63,278 nt of DNA from assembly GCA_016926155.1 (NCBI GenBank), contig JAFGPC010000065.1, positions 1 to 63,278 of the forward strand. The letters run 5' to 3'. Both the position numbers and the translations under genes were made by a program. Numbering within the stretch: position 1 is the stretch's first letter; each line of letters opens with the position of its first letter. The notes beneath the pieces were generated by a model, which was given only the letters and a program-made list of their open reading frames with translations, made no database searches and had not been told where the DNA came from. Origin of the DNA: Sedimentisphaerales bacterium. Its GTDB lineage: Bacteria; Planctomycetota; Phycisphaerae; Sedimentisphaerales; Anaerohalosphaeraceae. Below, piece by piece: positions 35,683-45,511 of this stretch.

Positions 35683-37833
35683 TTATTCATGGATTTCCAC
35701 GGTTATGCCCTCAGGATGATTGGGGAATTTCAGGAGAGTTGTATTACTGTCGGGATCGGTTTTTATGGCCACTTTCACATGTTTTCCCTTGGCATCCGTG
35801 GCAGTGACTTTTGGTTGCTCCTTCTTCGGGAAGAATACTCTGGCCACAGCCGGGGTTTCGGCCGGACCACGAACCAGGAACCGCAATCTTCCTTTGATCA
35901 ATTCCTGCTCCATCAAACGATGTGTTGTATGGAGAACGATCGGCTTTGTTCCCTGAACTTGTTTTTTGATGTTTCTATAGAGTCCGCTTTGACCGGGATC
36001 AAGCTTGATCCGGTCTATGACCTTCAGAGCCGGATCAAATACATCAATCCAAAGTCCCTCTTTGTTAAAAGGTTGGGATTCAGCATGAGCCACCAGAAAC
36101 GGTCCGCGCCGGAGGGCAAAGGTACCCGGCCCATAGAGAGAAGGCAAGGCTTCGTAATTCGGCCACATTGTATGCCCTAGCGATGTTAGATATTCCTGTC
36201 GAATTTTATCGGAACGTGCAATCTTTCTGGAGGATACATCCAACTGTGTTACACGACCTTTTCCCAGAATCCAATCCTTCCTTGTCCCTTGAGAGGATAA
36301 CAAAGACAGCAGGTGTTCCCGAGCAGAGGTAAATCCGGCCTTTTGCCACCACATGTTGGGACAGTGGTCCAGTTCATCCGGCTCCGAGCTCAAGAGAATG
36401 AGTTTGCCGCCCTGTTTAACCCACTCGACAAGATTTTCGTGCCAGGAAACATCCAGTGGTTTGAAATCCTCATACGACAGGACAATCATATTAAAGCGTG
36501 ACATATAACGCTGATCTGCCGACCGTTCGAGAATACAGGAGGAGACAGGAATGCCCTGTCCAATCAGGGGAAGAAGCATTCCGTACATGCCCTGCAGCCA
36601 GGGGCCTTCGTGCCGCTGCCACATGAGAGTATCGGACACAGCAATTCCAATTTTTTCGCTTTGACGTGAAGATTCCGAACGCCCGCCGGATTCCCAATAT
36701 CCCCCCTTGGGAATCTCCTGGAGCACCTGCGTAACGGATAAAATCGTAATGCGGTACTCTTCCGGAGCGGGTGTACTGCCGCCGGTCTGGTAGCCGGGCA
36801 GAAAGATGCGGTCCGGCCAGGGCATGATTTCGTAGGAATCCACATCCTCCATCAGGAGCATCGCCGCGATACAATGCTTGTACCATTCGGTAAACTCTGC
36901 CCATGTGTGAGCGGGATTATCCTCTACCGGATCGACCAGGAGCCAGAGTTTTTTATCACTCTCGACCGTAAGCTGTGTAAAGTAATCATAGAGGGTATAG
37001 GCGGATGCGAAAAAGCTTTTGTCGGGAGCATCATAATGGCCTAACGCCCAGTTGACCGGTCCGGTCCAGATCTGCCCGATATATCCATCCACTCCATTCA
37101 GATTGACCGAAGTCCCCAGAGGCGCCACAAGTTGGGCGGCAATGTTGCTGTAAATCGAGTGGATCGGCAATATAAAACCAAGTTCCTTGCTATGCTCGCG
37201 GGCATACTGCAGCGTTTTGTCGGCAAGTCTTTTTTCCAGCTTAATGTACAGCTCGTTTTTCAGTTGTGCAGTCAACCAGCGAGTTTCGGCATCCTCGTGC
37301 TGGCCGCGCCAGGGAATATCGTAACGCTGCCGCCAGAGGTCTTTAAAACTTTCTTCATAACCGGTGAAAACATGGGCCAGCGGCTCTTCCGGAAGGATTG
37401 CTATCGCGCCGGCATCAAGGGAACGAATCGTATTTTCTTCCAGGAACCGAATCCAGCCCTCAGTGGGCAGCATATATGGGCGGACATTGGCACACTTGAC
37501 CACCTGCCCATCCTGACGCCGCTCCACATCGCCGGGATATTCCTTACCATCCCAGTTCCCTGTCCAATAGATATTGCCTGCATCCGAGTCAGCAAAGAAC
37601 ATCCGTCCAACGGCAAATCCATGATCCTGCCAGGAATCAATCAGTCGTGTCGGATCATTGGCATGTTGATGCATGACGACCGCATCGACGGCAATGGCAA
37701 TACGCGGATCATAATGGGAATTGGTCTGGAATAAAGTTTTGGACCGGATAACTTCATTTTTTCCGGATTGTGCAAAGACAGCGCCGATACACATCCAAAA
37801 CAGGAAAGATAAGAAACATATTCGCTGCATCAT
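35683..37833 (-). CDS. secreted TIM-barrel/glutamine-amidotransferase-fold glycosidase-like protein
   Basis: 716 residues with a signal peptide cut near VFAQS. The N-terminal ~380 residues look like a TIM barrel (WIRFLEENTIRSLDAGAIAIL, KLWLLVDPVEDNP), followed by an alpha/beta domain with LVEWVKQGGKLILLSS, similar to the beta-galactosidase trimerisation domain, and a C-terminal beta-sandwich ending GITVEIHE. First gene of the four-gene run. A 25-nt palindrome lies within it at 35991-36015. Catalytic identity is not readable. Confidence 0.6.
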   Translation of the reverse strand: MMQRICFLSFLFWMCIGAVFAQSGKNEVIRSKTLFQTNSHYDPRIAIAVDAVVMHQHANDPTRLIDSWQDHGFAVGRMFFADSDAGNIYWTGNWDGKEYPGDVERRQDGQVVKCANVRPYMLPTEGWIRFLEENTIRSLDAGAIAILPEEPLAHVFTGYEESFKDLWRQRYDIPWRGQHEDAETRWLTAQLKNELYIKLEKRLADKTLQYAREHSKELGFILPIHSIYSNIAAQLVAPLGTSVNLNGVDGYIGQIWTGPVNWALGHYDAPDKSFFASAYTLYDYFTQLTVESDKKLWLLVDPVEDNPAHTWAEFTEWYKHCIAAMLLMEDVDSYEIMPWPDRIFLPGYQTGGSTPAPEEYRITILSVTQVLQEIPKGGYWESGGRSESSRQSEKIGIAVSDTLMWQRHEGPWLQGMYGMLLPLIGQGIPVSSCILERSADQRYMSRFNMIVLSYEDFKPLDVSWHENLVEWVKQGGKLILLSSEPDELDHCPNMWWQKAGFTSAREHLLSLLSSQGTRKDWILGKGRVTQLDVSSRKIARSDKIRQEYLTSLGHTMWPNYEALPSLYGPGTFALRRGPFLVAHAESQPFNKEGLWIDVFDPALKVIDRIKLDPGQSGLYRNIKKQVQGTKPIVLHTTHRLMEQELIKGRLRFLVRGPAETPAVARVFFPKKEQPKVTATDAKGKHVKVAIKTDPDSNTTLLKFPNHPEGITVEIHE

Positions 37834-37965
37834 TTCATCTCCAAATCACCCATGTAACAGGTCCACATTATAGACGAAATGACGAAACAACTCAATCGGC
37901 CGATCTGTAATTCGCCAATAACAAGTAAAAGAGGGGGCACAAGAACGTGAAAGGAATTCGCCTGT

Positions 37966-39132
37966 TTATCCCCGCGAATAGCGTTTGGACAAGCAGACAA
38001 CAAACAGGGACATGAGGCAGGCACCCGAAATGGCCTCGCCCATTGCCATCGATCGGGTTAACAGGTTCGTGCCCTCCGGATATAAATCCCCAAATCCGAG
38101 GGTTGTAAAGGTGATCGTACTGAAATACATTCCATCCATTAAGGAAAGTCTTTCCACTGCCTGTGCACCACGCCCATGCACGGCAGCATAAGGAGAAGCA
38201 TAGAAAAAACCACAAACTAGGATGACTGAGAGACTTGCCAGTAGGACACGAATCGGTCTTTCCCCGTATCCAAACAACAATCGCCCAAGAACAAACTCCG
38301 GAAGTAATCGAACGCCCGAGATCCAGCGAAGTATTTTTCGCCAGGTAGGGAGTTCATCATATCCCAGGCCGCGAAAACGGCGCCAGAAAGCGGAACACCG
38401 CTCATTATAAAAACTTTCTCCCGCTAACTGATAATAACCGGCCTCTTGTGAGGCTTGTTTGATGAACCTCCAGAATGACTCGTCATCTCCATAGCTCTTT
38501 CGCAGGAAACGGACCGATTCATAAATCGGCACGCTTTTGCTCCGGGAATAGACTCCGGCAAAATCTGTCCTTCCTTTGAAGAACACCCGTGTGAAATTGC
38601 CTCCCTTGCTGAAGCACGTATTGTTGAAAAAGGCCTCATGTTCAAACACGGCCCCATTGAACAGGCCATATCCATCGAATGTCACGGTCCGGAACATCCC
38701 CCTGCCTACAAAGTGCGCTCCGCGAAAACAGGATACCCGGTCAAAGGTACAACCATCAAAGCTGCCGATTCGGTTGAATATCGCTCCACTGAAACGCGCC
38801 TGCCCGCTGAATCGCGATGAATTGAACACGATTTCCCGCTGAAAAATAACAGACAACTCGCCCGGTCGGTCCCAGGGCGGGGCAAAAAAAACATCGTTCT
38901 CGAAGGTACAGGAATTCATAGCAATCGGCATCGAAAGGGTAATGGTTCTCCGTACGCCTTCCAACCGAATGGATAAAGCAGAGGTGTCAAAATCCTCCTC
39001 TTTAACGAAAAGCCGGTTGAGGTCCAGCTCCCCGGAAATCGTACAACGATCCAGCTTGATCTCTTCCCCGCTAGCGATGGCCTGCAGGAGGTCGCTTGAG
39101 GTTACACGCTGATTTTCTCGATGAAAGGCCAT
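37966..39132 (-). CDS. pentapeptide-repeat-like protein fused to a potassium channel
   Basis: 388 residues. N-terminal ~200 residues contain pentapeptide-like elements (SRFSGQARFSGAIFNRIGSF, RGAHFVGRGMFRTVTF), a right-handed beta-helix. The C-terminal third has two transmembrane helices around a pore loop with the selectivity filter TTLGFGDLYPEG (about 345), which is a K+ channel signature. Such fusions are known and may be ion channels gated by a beta-helix. Starts 24 nt after the PfkB gene stop, so is co-transcribed with it. Confidence 0.8.
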   Translation of the reverse strand: MAFHRENQRVTSSDLLQAIASGEEIKLDRCTISGELDLNRLFVKEEDFDTSALSIRLEGVRRTITLSMPIAMNSCTFENDVFFAPPWDRPGELSVIFQREIVFNSSRFSGQARFSGAIFNRIGSFDGCTFDRVSCFRGAHFVGRGMFRTVTFDGYGLFNGAVFEHEAFFNNTCFSKGGNFTRVFFKGRTDFAGVYSRSKSVPIYESVRFLRKSYGDDESFWRFIKQASQEAGYYQLAGESFYNERCSAFWRRFRGLGYDELPTWRKILRWISGVRLLPEFVLGRLLFGYGERPIRVLLASLSVILVCGFFYASPYAAVHGRGAQAVERLSLMDGMYFSTITFTTLGFGDLYPEGTNLLTRSMAMGEAISGACLMSLFVVCLSKRYSRG

Positions 39133-39156
39133 TGTTTGTTCGTGTACTCCTCCAGG

Positions 39157-40125
39157 CTACTCATCCGGCATTGTTTGCAGTATTTCGATAATCTCGGCCT
39201 TTTTCGGTAGGGCTTCGATCCCTCCGAATCGGCTGCACGCCAGTGATCCGGTTACACAGGCAAATTTTGCCGCCTGTACCGGTGTATCTCCGGCTCCGAT
39301 CGCCGCGGCCAGAGCACCGGCAAATGCATCTTCACAGGCCGTCCGATCTACACGTTTACATTCCGGGACAGACACATGAATTGGACCATTGCGGTCCACA
39401 ACAACTCCGCCCCGTGATCCCATAGTAAGCATGACGGCCGAAAAGCCTTTGGCGACCAATTCGGTCCCGATATATTTCATTTCACTAACGGTGCCTGCAC
39501 TGGATTCGGTGCGGGGAACAATCCACATCAATTCCGGAACCAAAACATCCACCAGGAGATATTCCTTGGGCCAGTCCTGAGCAACCAGTTGTCCATTTTC
39601 CTCGACGCGGACTTGGATCTGTAAAATCACTTTGGTTTTATTAAGTTGAGCGGTTCGAATCGCGGTTCCGGCCGCCTCATATCCCACTTGACCGCTGATG
39701 ATGCAGACATCGGCCGAACCGATCAATTGCTCGGCGAGAGCACACCCAACCTCATCATAACACAGAGCCCGATTGGCGCCCTGAGAAATGCAACCGCTAT
39801 TTTCACCCTGCGCATCGACCATCGTGACAATAATGCCAGTACTGATGGCCGGGGCTTTGTAAATAAAGTCGGTATTGACGTGATACCGCTCCAGACTCTC
39901 GCAGGCCAAGGCGCCGAATACATCATTCCCCACCTTACCAAGTAAATGTACTTCGCAATCGCAAATCGCCGCCTGCACTGCAATCAAGGGACCTGACCCA
40001 GTGGCGACACACGAAAAACCTGACCCTTCCACGATCTGGCCGGGTTCTGGGAATTTCCGGCACCGGACGGCCATATCCACATAAATCGGCCCCAGCACGA
40101 CGACTTTCGGAATCCTTCCTGCCAT
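39157..40125 (-). CDS. PfkB-family sugar kinase with altered catalytic motif
   Basis: 322 residues. The ribokinase fold begins VVVLGPIYVDMAVR and includes FSCVATGSGPLI and GKVGNDVFG. The C-terminal signature normally reads DTxGAGDAF; here it is DRTACEDAFAGALAA (about 265-280), so the two glycines of the anion hole are replaced while the catalytic Asp remains. It may still phosphorylate a sugar or nucleoside, or act as a binding protein. AGGAAGG site before the ATG. In a run with the channel gene. Confidence 0.8.
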   Translation of the reverse strand: MAGRIPKVVVLGPIYVDMAVRCRKFPEPGQIVEGSGFSCVATGSGPLIAVQAAICDCEVHLLGKVGNDVFGALACESLERYHVNTDFIYKAPAISTGIIVTMVDAQGENSGCISQGANRALCYDEVGCALAEQLIGSADVCIISGQVGYEAAGTAIRTAQLNKTKVILQIQVRVEENGQLVAQDWPKEYLLVDVLVPELMWIVPRTESSAGTVSEMKYIGTELVAKGFSAVMLTMGSRGGVVVDRNGPIHVSVPECKRVDRTACEDAFAGALAAAIGAGDTPVQAAKFACVTGSLACSRFGGIEALPKKAEIIEILQTMPDE

Positions 40126-40217
40126 GGCTACCTTCCTGTAACTTAACGTTCGTGCGTTCGACAGTATAGCTTTCGCTTTGAGCCATGCAATCTCTTTTTT
40201 CCATCTTTCAGAAGCAT

Positions 40218-40246
40218 TTGGACTGTCCTGACAGGATAGGTATAAT
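40218..40246 (+). promoter_or_regulatory. promoter of the lipid kinase gene
   Basis: TTGGAC (40218-40223) and TATAAT (40241-40246) are 17 bp apart. A CTGTC-ct-GACAG palindrome lies in the spacer (40223-40234) and could be an operator. Confidence 0.65.
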
Positions 40247-40290
40247 TAGAAGCCGGAAAAAGTTCCAAAGGAATACAAAATACTCGAACC

Positions 40291-41157
40291 ATGAAATATG
40301 GAATCGTCATAAATCCGGCTTCAGGCCCTATGAATTTGAAGGCCAAAAGGGCTTTGGTTGACACAATAGGGCGTATCCTTGGTAACGATTGTCGTATTCT
40401 CGGTCTTGATACATCATCCAAACTCCAACTCTGTGATGCGGCCCGGGAACTGGCCGCTCAGTCTTCGATTCTAATTATCGCCGGAGGAGACGGCACTTTT
40501 TCTCATATCCTCAATTCACTCGGGACCGAACCCACATACGCCCTGCTGCCGATTGGCTCGGCCAATGCCCTTGCTCAGACCCTTGGCATGCCCAGGAATC
40601 CCCTCCAGGCAATCCAACGGATTCAGGAAGGGCAGGTCCGAAAGATTGATTTGATTCGTTGTGACGGCCGACGTTTGGGAGTACTGACGGCAGTCGGTAT
40701 CGAGGCGGATATCCTGCGCAGACGAGATCGGCTCCTGGCCAAAGGACTCCGCGGAGCAACGCCTTACTTCATCGCAACGGCACAATCCATCTGGCAATAT
40801 AAACGAACGGACATGATTCTCACCTTGGACGATCAGGTTCAACATATCCCCCGCGCCGTATCGGTGATCGTAGCCAAGATTCCCTCCTATGGTTTCGGTT
40901 TGAACCTGATTCCTCAGGCCAGAATGGATGATGGATTGTTACACATTCTCACCGGAAACATCGGAAAACTTCATCTGACATGGGCGATTTTCAAATCGTT
41001 ATTTGTTCCCAATCATACAGGGCTTTATTTGAGAGGTCAAAAACTTATCATCGAAACCGCCCAGCCCCGATGGCTTCAGACCGAAGGCGAATTATATCAG
41101 GAAGGCACCCGCTTTGAACTTGAGGTACTCCCGGGCGCATTGAAGATCATCCGCTGA
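40291..41157 (+). CDS. diacylglycerol kinase/sphingosine kinase-family lipid kinase
   Basis: 288 residues, length of YegS/DgkB-type enzymes. Nucleotide-binding GGDGTFSHILNSL (about 72) and the PIGSANALAQTLGM motif (about 90) are clear; the C-terminal beta-sandwich ends with LEVLPGALKIIR. It phosphorylates a lipid such as diacylglycerol using ATP. It is monocistronic, with the promoter above; the ribosome site is weak. Confidence 0.85.
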   Translation: MKYGIVINPASGPMNLKAKRALVDTIGRILGNDCRILGLDTSSKLQLCDAARELAAQSSILIIAGGDGTFSHILNSLGTEPTYALLPIGSANALAQTLGMPRNPLQAIQRIQEGQVRKIDLIRCDGRRLGVLTAVGIEADILRRRDRLLAKGLRGATPYFIATAQSIWQYKRTDMILTLDDQVQHIPRAVSVIVAKIPSYGFGLNLIPQARMDDGLLHILTGNIGKLHLTWAIFKSLFVPNHTGLYLRGQKLIIETAQPRWLQTEGELYQEGTRFELEVLPGALKIIR

Positions 41158-41261
41158 CCAGGGTTGCAATCAAGGGGACCAGTGCCTATGATACACCAAT
41201 ACATACGTTTTAATGAAACGACCTAACAGAAAAAGCTTGATTCGGGGAAAAGGGAGGATCT

Positions 41262-41987
41262 ATGAGTTCTGCAGACGACAAGATGAATTGTTTGAAAAAT
41301 CTGGTTGCGGTCATGTGCTGTGACGGCACAATAAGCAATCCGGAGAAAAAATTTCTGGCCAAAGCCGCCCGACAATTGGAAGTCCAGGTGGACGATTGGA
41401 ATGCCCTTCTAAAACAGATCCAGAGCGAAAATTTTCCCGTTTACCCTCTTCTTACGCAGAACAAAGCCATCGCCACGCTGCAAGCGATGATCCTGATGGC
41501 CAAGGCTGACAAAAAGGTGGACGAAAAGGAAAAACTCTGCCTGATGCAATTCGCTAAGTCCATCGGCATCAGCCCTGCGCAGTGGAATCAACTGATTCAA
41601 AACATCAATGGAGTAACCCTCTTTGAACCGTTTCAAACCATACCAAGAGGCTCCATCACCGTACTCAAGGATGATTTTGAACAAATTGACAGATTTCTGC
41701 AAACCGCTCAAGAGAACGGCGCCCAGGTTCAGATCATCGAAATGAAACATTATCTGCAAGATTCTGACCATCCTGCCGATCTTATTTGTTTTCATGCCGC
41801 ACCGGATTACTGTACCTCGGTGAGTCGATGTCAAACATTGCTGGAGAAGGCCGGCGAGAAACTTATTTGTCTGCTCACCCGGTGGCAGGGCATGCAGGTT
41901 CAGTACTTGCTGGAAACAGGTCTACGCAAATGTGTCATTGAGCCGGTTTATCCCCGCGATATCGAAAAAATGTTGCAACGCAGATAA
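41262..41987 (+). CDS. TerB-like helical protein
   Basis: 241 residues. The first 115 residues have the pattern of TerB: VAVMCCDGTISNPEKKFLAKAA and MILMAKADKKVDEKEKLCLMQFA, each with an acidic segment following a helix (possible metal or metabolite site). The C-terminal ~110 residues, with LICFHAAPDYCTSVSRCQ, look like a divergent receiver-type alpha/beta fold. No partner tellurite genes nearby. Role unknown. GGGAGG site. Confidence 0.65.
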   Translation: MSSADDKMNCLKNLVAVMCCDGTISNPEKKFLAKAARQLEVQVDDWNALLKQIQSENFPVYPLLTQNKAIATLQAMILMAKADKKVDEKEKLCLMQFAKSIGISPAQWNQLIQNINGVTLFEPFQTIPRGSITVLKDDFEQIDRFLQTAQENGAQVQIIEMKHYLQDSDHPADLICFHAAPDYCTSVSRCQTLLEKAGEKLICLLTRWQGMQVQYLLETGLRKCVIEPVYPRDIEKMLQRR

Positions 41988-42052
41988 TCGTTTTACCTTT
42001 TGTTATCCTTCGGCTCTGTGTGTTTCGGTTTCGTCGAACGACTTTCAATGGA

Positions 42053-43519
42053 TCACCTCTCAAAGTACACGTTATCTTTTTCCAGCGTGGTTCGCAATTC
42101 GATATAGGGTAATTTCCTTAGACCGCACGCTCGACGCGCACTTAATGCCGCTGCGGTTCCTGCCCCCTGTCCCTGGCCCATACTGCACACTGTATTTCGT
42201 GTAGACATATGGGCCCTATGATCGGAAGTGATCATCATACCGCAGGCCAGCAGGTTATCGATTCCCTTAACACACAGGGCCCGATAGGGAATTCCATAGG
42301 TGCCTCCATTCCGGATCTGCAAACGAGGCGCCAAATCATGGAATCCATAGACCATCACCTCATCATCGAAATGCCTTCCTTCAATCACATCCAGATGCGT
42401 AATATCGTAATCACAGGTAATCAAACGTCCACGACGAATGTTAAGCGAAGGGCTGGTCCGGGCAATGAAGGCTTTCTCACAGCCGGGCACATATTTACGG
42501 AACAGTTCTACTGCACGAGCCTGCCGTTTACGCAATTCCAGTTCCGCTTTGGCAACCGTATCACGATCAGTCGGACTTACAGGCAGTTTCAGATTGAGCT
42601 TGATGAACATGAAATAGTCATCGTGTACCGTTGTCGTCGTCATGGACATTCCGATCTTGTTTGCCTCCCGGCCAAAGGCAGCAGGAAGCTCGGCCAACGT
42701 TCCCTGGAGACGGACGATCTGTCCTTCCTGACCGCTGCGAAGCCCTTCGGCACGCTGCACCAGAGCATTATGATCCTGCAGATAGGCATGTAGCTTCTCT
42801 ACATTCACATTCGCCACACCGATGCTGTTGCAAACCGGATAGTCATTGGGCTCCGAATAGTCCGCTCCCGCCCGGGCGCATAAATCACCATAGGCCGTAC
42901 AATCAACAAACGTTTTGGCAAAAATTGCCTCCCGGCCGGAGCGACTCTCGGTTATTACTCCACGGACGTAAGGACCGTCCATGATCGCATCGGTCAAGAG
43001 CGTATTCACCGTTATAAACACGCCGGCCTCATCCAGCATTTCAAACGTGACTAACTTGTACATTTCCGTATCGATCGCAGTGCATACCGAATCATAATTG
43101 AAACCCCTGGACATCTCCGCATGACCGCTGCAGGCGCCCACCTCAATCAGTCGATCCACGATTTGCTGTGGAATGCCTCTGACTACCTGCCTTTTTGGCA
43201 CACCGGGAAACGCCTTCCAGAGATTGTAAAAGCTATGCAGGGCCGTTCCACCTTCGCTTATCGTCCCTCCGGGATAGCCCTTGGCTTCGATGAGGATCGT
43301 CCTGGCCCCCTGCCTAGCAGACGCCAATGCGGCCACAACCCCCGCTGTACCGCCGCCGGCTACAACGACGTCGAATTCACGAACAGGCAGTTTACGGGAT
43401 GGTTCTTTATAATACTCTAATGTGGTCTTTGCACCTTTACGATGTTCTCCCGTCTGACAACCGGCCACTACACCAGCCCCCATCAACATACTGTATTTGG
43501 AAAAATCGCGACGATCCAT
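42053..43519 (-). CDS. Tat-exported FAD-dependent oxidoreductase
   Basis: 488 residues. RRDFSKYSMLMGAGVVAGC is a Tat-type lipoprotein signal. The FAD dinucleotide fold starts VVVAGGGTAGVVAALASARQ (about 52) with E at ILIEAKGYPGGT; later TFVDCTAYGDLCARAGADYS is typical of the FAD-dependent oxidoreductase (PF12831-like) family in Planctomycetes. These are linked to sugar or aromatic oxidation; substrate unknown. GGAGACAGAT before the ATG. Confidence 0.85.
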   Translation of the reverse strand: MDRRDFSKYSMLMGAGVVAGCQTGEHRKGAKTTLEYYKEPSRKLPVREFDVVVAGGGTAGVVAALASARQGARTILIEAKGYPGGTISEGGTALHSFYNLWKAFPGVPKRQVVRGIPQQIVDRLIEVGACSGHAEMSRGFNYDSVCTAIDTEMYKLVTFEMLDEAGVFITVNTLLTDAIMDGPYVRGVITESRSGREAIFAKTFVDCTAYGDLCARAGADYSEPNDYPVCNSIGVANVNVEKLHAYLQDHNALVQRAEGLRSGQEGQIVRLQGTLAELPAAFGREANKIGMSMTTTTVHDDYFMFIKLNLKLPVSPTDRDTVAKAELELRKRQARAVELFRKYVPGCEKAFIARTSPSLNIRRGRLITCDYDITHLDVIEGRHFDDEVMVYGFHDLAPRLQIRNGGTYGIPYRALCVKGIDNLLACGMMITSDHRAHMSTRNTVCSMGQGQGAGTAAALSARRACGLRKLPYIELRTTLEKDNVYFER

Positions 43520-43647
43520 ATCTGTCTCCTACAATAACTATTTCTCAATCTTGCCAGCAAGGTATTGAAAACTTACCTTGTTCAGGGATAAAATCAGTAT
43601 ATAGGAACGTATCTCTCATTGGCAAGCGGCAAGGATCTGGAACTACA

Positions 43648-45459
43648 ATGGCCTCCAAAGCGATTGTTTCTTCTTACAAATGGTTTCAACCGACGTATTA
43701 TACCGGTCCAATCCTGGATAAGGAGATGCGGGTTTCCTCTCGACGACGCCGGCACTATTTCCTACGCAGTCTGTATCTGGGTCTGCTCATGCTGCTGATC
43801 GTCCTGTTCTGGTTTGAAGCCATGCAATCGTTCGATCCCAATGCTCTAATGACCTCGACGATGTCTGAAACAGGGAAATTTATCATCGCATGCATTACAT
43901 GGTTTCAGTTTATCGTCTTGCAGATCATCACTGTCATTCTTCTCAGCACAGCGATCAGCGAAGAGATCGCCCACAGAACCCTCTCGGTGTTATTAACCAC
44001 TCCGATTAACAGTCATCAGATCGTCACGGGAAAACTGTTAAGTAAATTATTGCAATTGTTCCAATTGTATGCCGTCAGTATCCCATTATTGCTTCTGCTC
44101 CGTGTGTTTGGGGGGGTTCCCTGGAATTATCTAATTTCCTCCACATGCATTACCCTGACCATGGTAGGTTTTCTGGCCTGTATTACTCTGTTCTTTTCCA
44201 TTTATTTTAAAGAAGCATATGTTGTCATGATCTTTTCCGTTATTACGACAGGACTTCTATTTGGCCTGATTCCGATAGTTCTATTTTTTATTGGAGAATC
44301 GTACAGATACCCAGTTATTCATACTATCGATCTCAATGAGATTGTACAAATTACAAACAAACATATCTGTCCTTATGTGGCTTTTTTTGTTGAAACAGAA
44401 ACCATGTTTTCTCCGACCTGGAGAGGAGGAGTTTCTTTTTATTGGCCCATCCATTGTGTTCTGATGATTGGATTAACGATCCCCGTTTACCTACTGGCTT
44501 GTGTCAAGGTTCGTAAGGCATCCCGAAAACATATGACAGCTCATACGCAACGGAAGGAATACAAAATCCCCAAACAAAAACGCAAATCAGATATCCTGTA
44601 CCGTCCCATTTTTCTGCATGCTCTAATTCAAAAAACAATCGGTTCCGGCATGATCTGGAAGGAATTTCTGGTGCCCGTTCTCGGACGCTGGCGATTTGCT
44701 GTATATGGGATTTTCCTTGTATTCCTGATTCTCCTGGTAGCGGGTGTATTACTGACGATCTTTCTGGAACAGATTGAGCTGATCGGCTTTGTTATGGTAA
44801 CTTCCGTGCTGGCCTTCTTTGGATTGGCAGTGATATTCACAATGACCGTCCCAGCCGCCTGTATTACCCAGGAAAAGGAGTCTCGCTGCTGGCCGGTCCT
44901 GCTGACCACCTGCATATCGGATTGGCAAATCCTTGGCGGAAAGATGGCCGGAGTGTTACGACGAATCGTACTGGCCTGGTCTCCATTCCTCTTTATTTTT
45001 GTCTTGATAGCATGCGCAGCTGATTTTCCCTGGCCGGCTGTCTTTCAAGTCAGCACATTAGTTCTGACGGCCATTTTTTTTCTCATCAGTTCGGGCCTCT
45101 ATTTCAGCGCCCGACTTCGGCGAACCACACCTGCCGTCATCTCAAATCTGGCACTGGTCGGGATTCTCTGGGGCTTGATCCCCCTGGTCTTCGCTGTGCT
45201 GTATGATTTATATGGCTGGGGCGGCAGCGGCTATACAGCAGAAATCCTGAAAAACATTCATTTAATCACCTGGAAACTGAATCCGATAGGGCTTGGAACA
45301 ATTATGATTGACAATCTCAGCCAGAACCATAACTACAGTCGGGGATATACACATTTCCATGTTCTGAAATATTGGATCGTTTATCTCGCCTTGTACGAAT
45401 CGGTCTCGTTCCTGTTCCTGTTCCGCGCCAAGGCCAACTTGCGGAGACATATAGTATAA
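43648..45459 (+). CDS. ABC-2-type permease, two-module
   Basis: 603 residues from the ATG at 43648; the open frame continues upstream over the divergent FAD gene, but that stretch has no site or domain. About 12 membrane helices form two similar halves: each begins with a long cytosolic segment (ILDKEMRVSS, MIWKEFLVP) and has an EEIAHRTLSVLLTTP or QEKESRCWPVLLTT amphipathic helix, the coupling helix of ABC-2 exporters. No ATP-binding subunit is encoded nearby. Confidence 0.7.
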   Translation: MASKAIVSSYKWFQPTYYTGPILDKEMRVSSRRRRHYFLRSLYLGLLMLLIVLFWFEAMQSFDPNALMTSTMSETGKFIIACITWFQFIVLQIITVILLSTAISEEIAHRTLSVLLTTPINSHQIVTGKLLSKLLQLFQLYAVSIPLLLLLRVFGGVPWNYLISSTCITLTMVGFLACITLFFSIYFKEAYVVMIFSVITTGLLFGLIPIVLFFIGESYRYPVIHTIDLNEIVQITNKHICPYVAFFVETETMFSPTWRGGVSFYWPIHCVLMIGLTIPVYLLACVKVRKASRKHMTAHTQRKEYKIPKQKRKSDILYRPIFLHALIQKTIGSGMIWKEFLVPVLGRWRFAVYGIFLVFLILLVAGVLLTIFLEQIELIGFVMVTSVLAFFGLAVIFTMTVPAACITQEKESRCWPVLLTTCISDWQILGGKMAGVLRRIVLAWSPFLFIFVLIACAADFPWPAVFQVSTLVLTAIFFLISSGLYFSARLRRTTPAVISNLALVGILWGLIPLVFAVLYDLYGWGGSGYTAEILKNIHLITWKLNPIGLGTIMIDNLSQNHNYSRGYTHFHVLKYWIVYLALYESVSFLFLFRAKANLRRHIV

Positions 45460-45511
45460 CCATCTTTGAAAAAGGTACAGTAAACCGCAAACAGAGAATT
45501 GACTTTAAATT

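Noticed and set aside
43327-43647. N-terminal extension of the ABC-2 permease
   Set aside because: It runs antisense through the FAD oxidoreductase gene and shows no membrane or permease signature; the permease starts at 43648.
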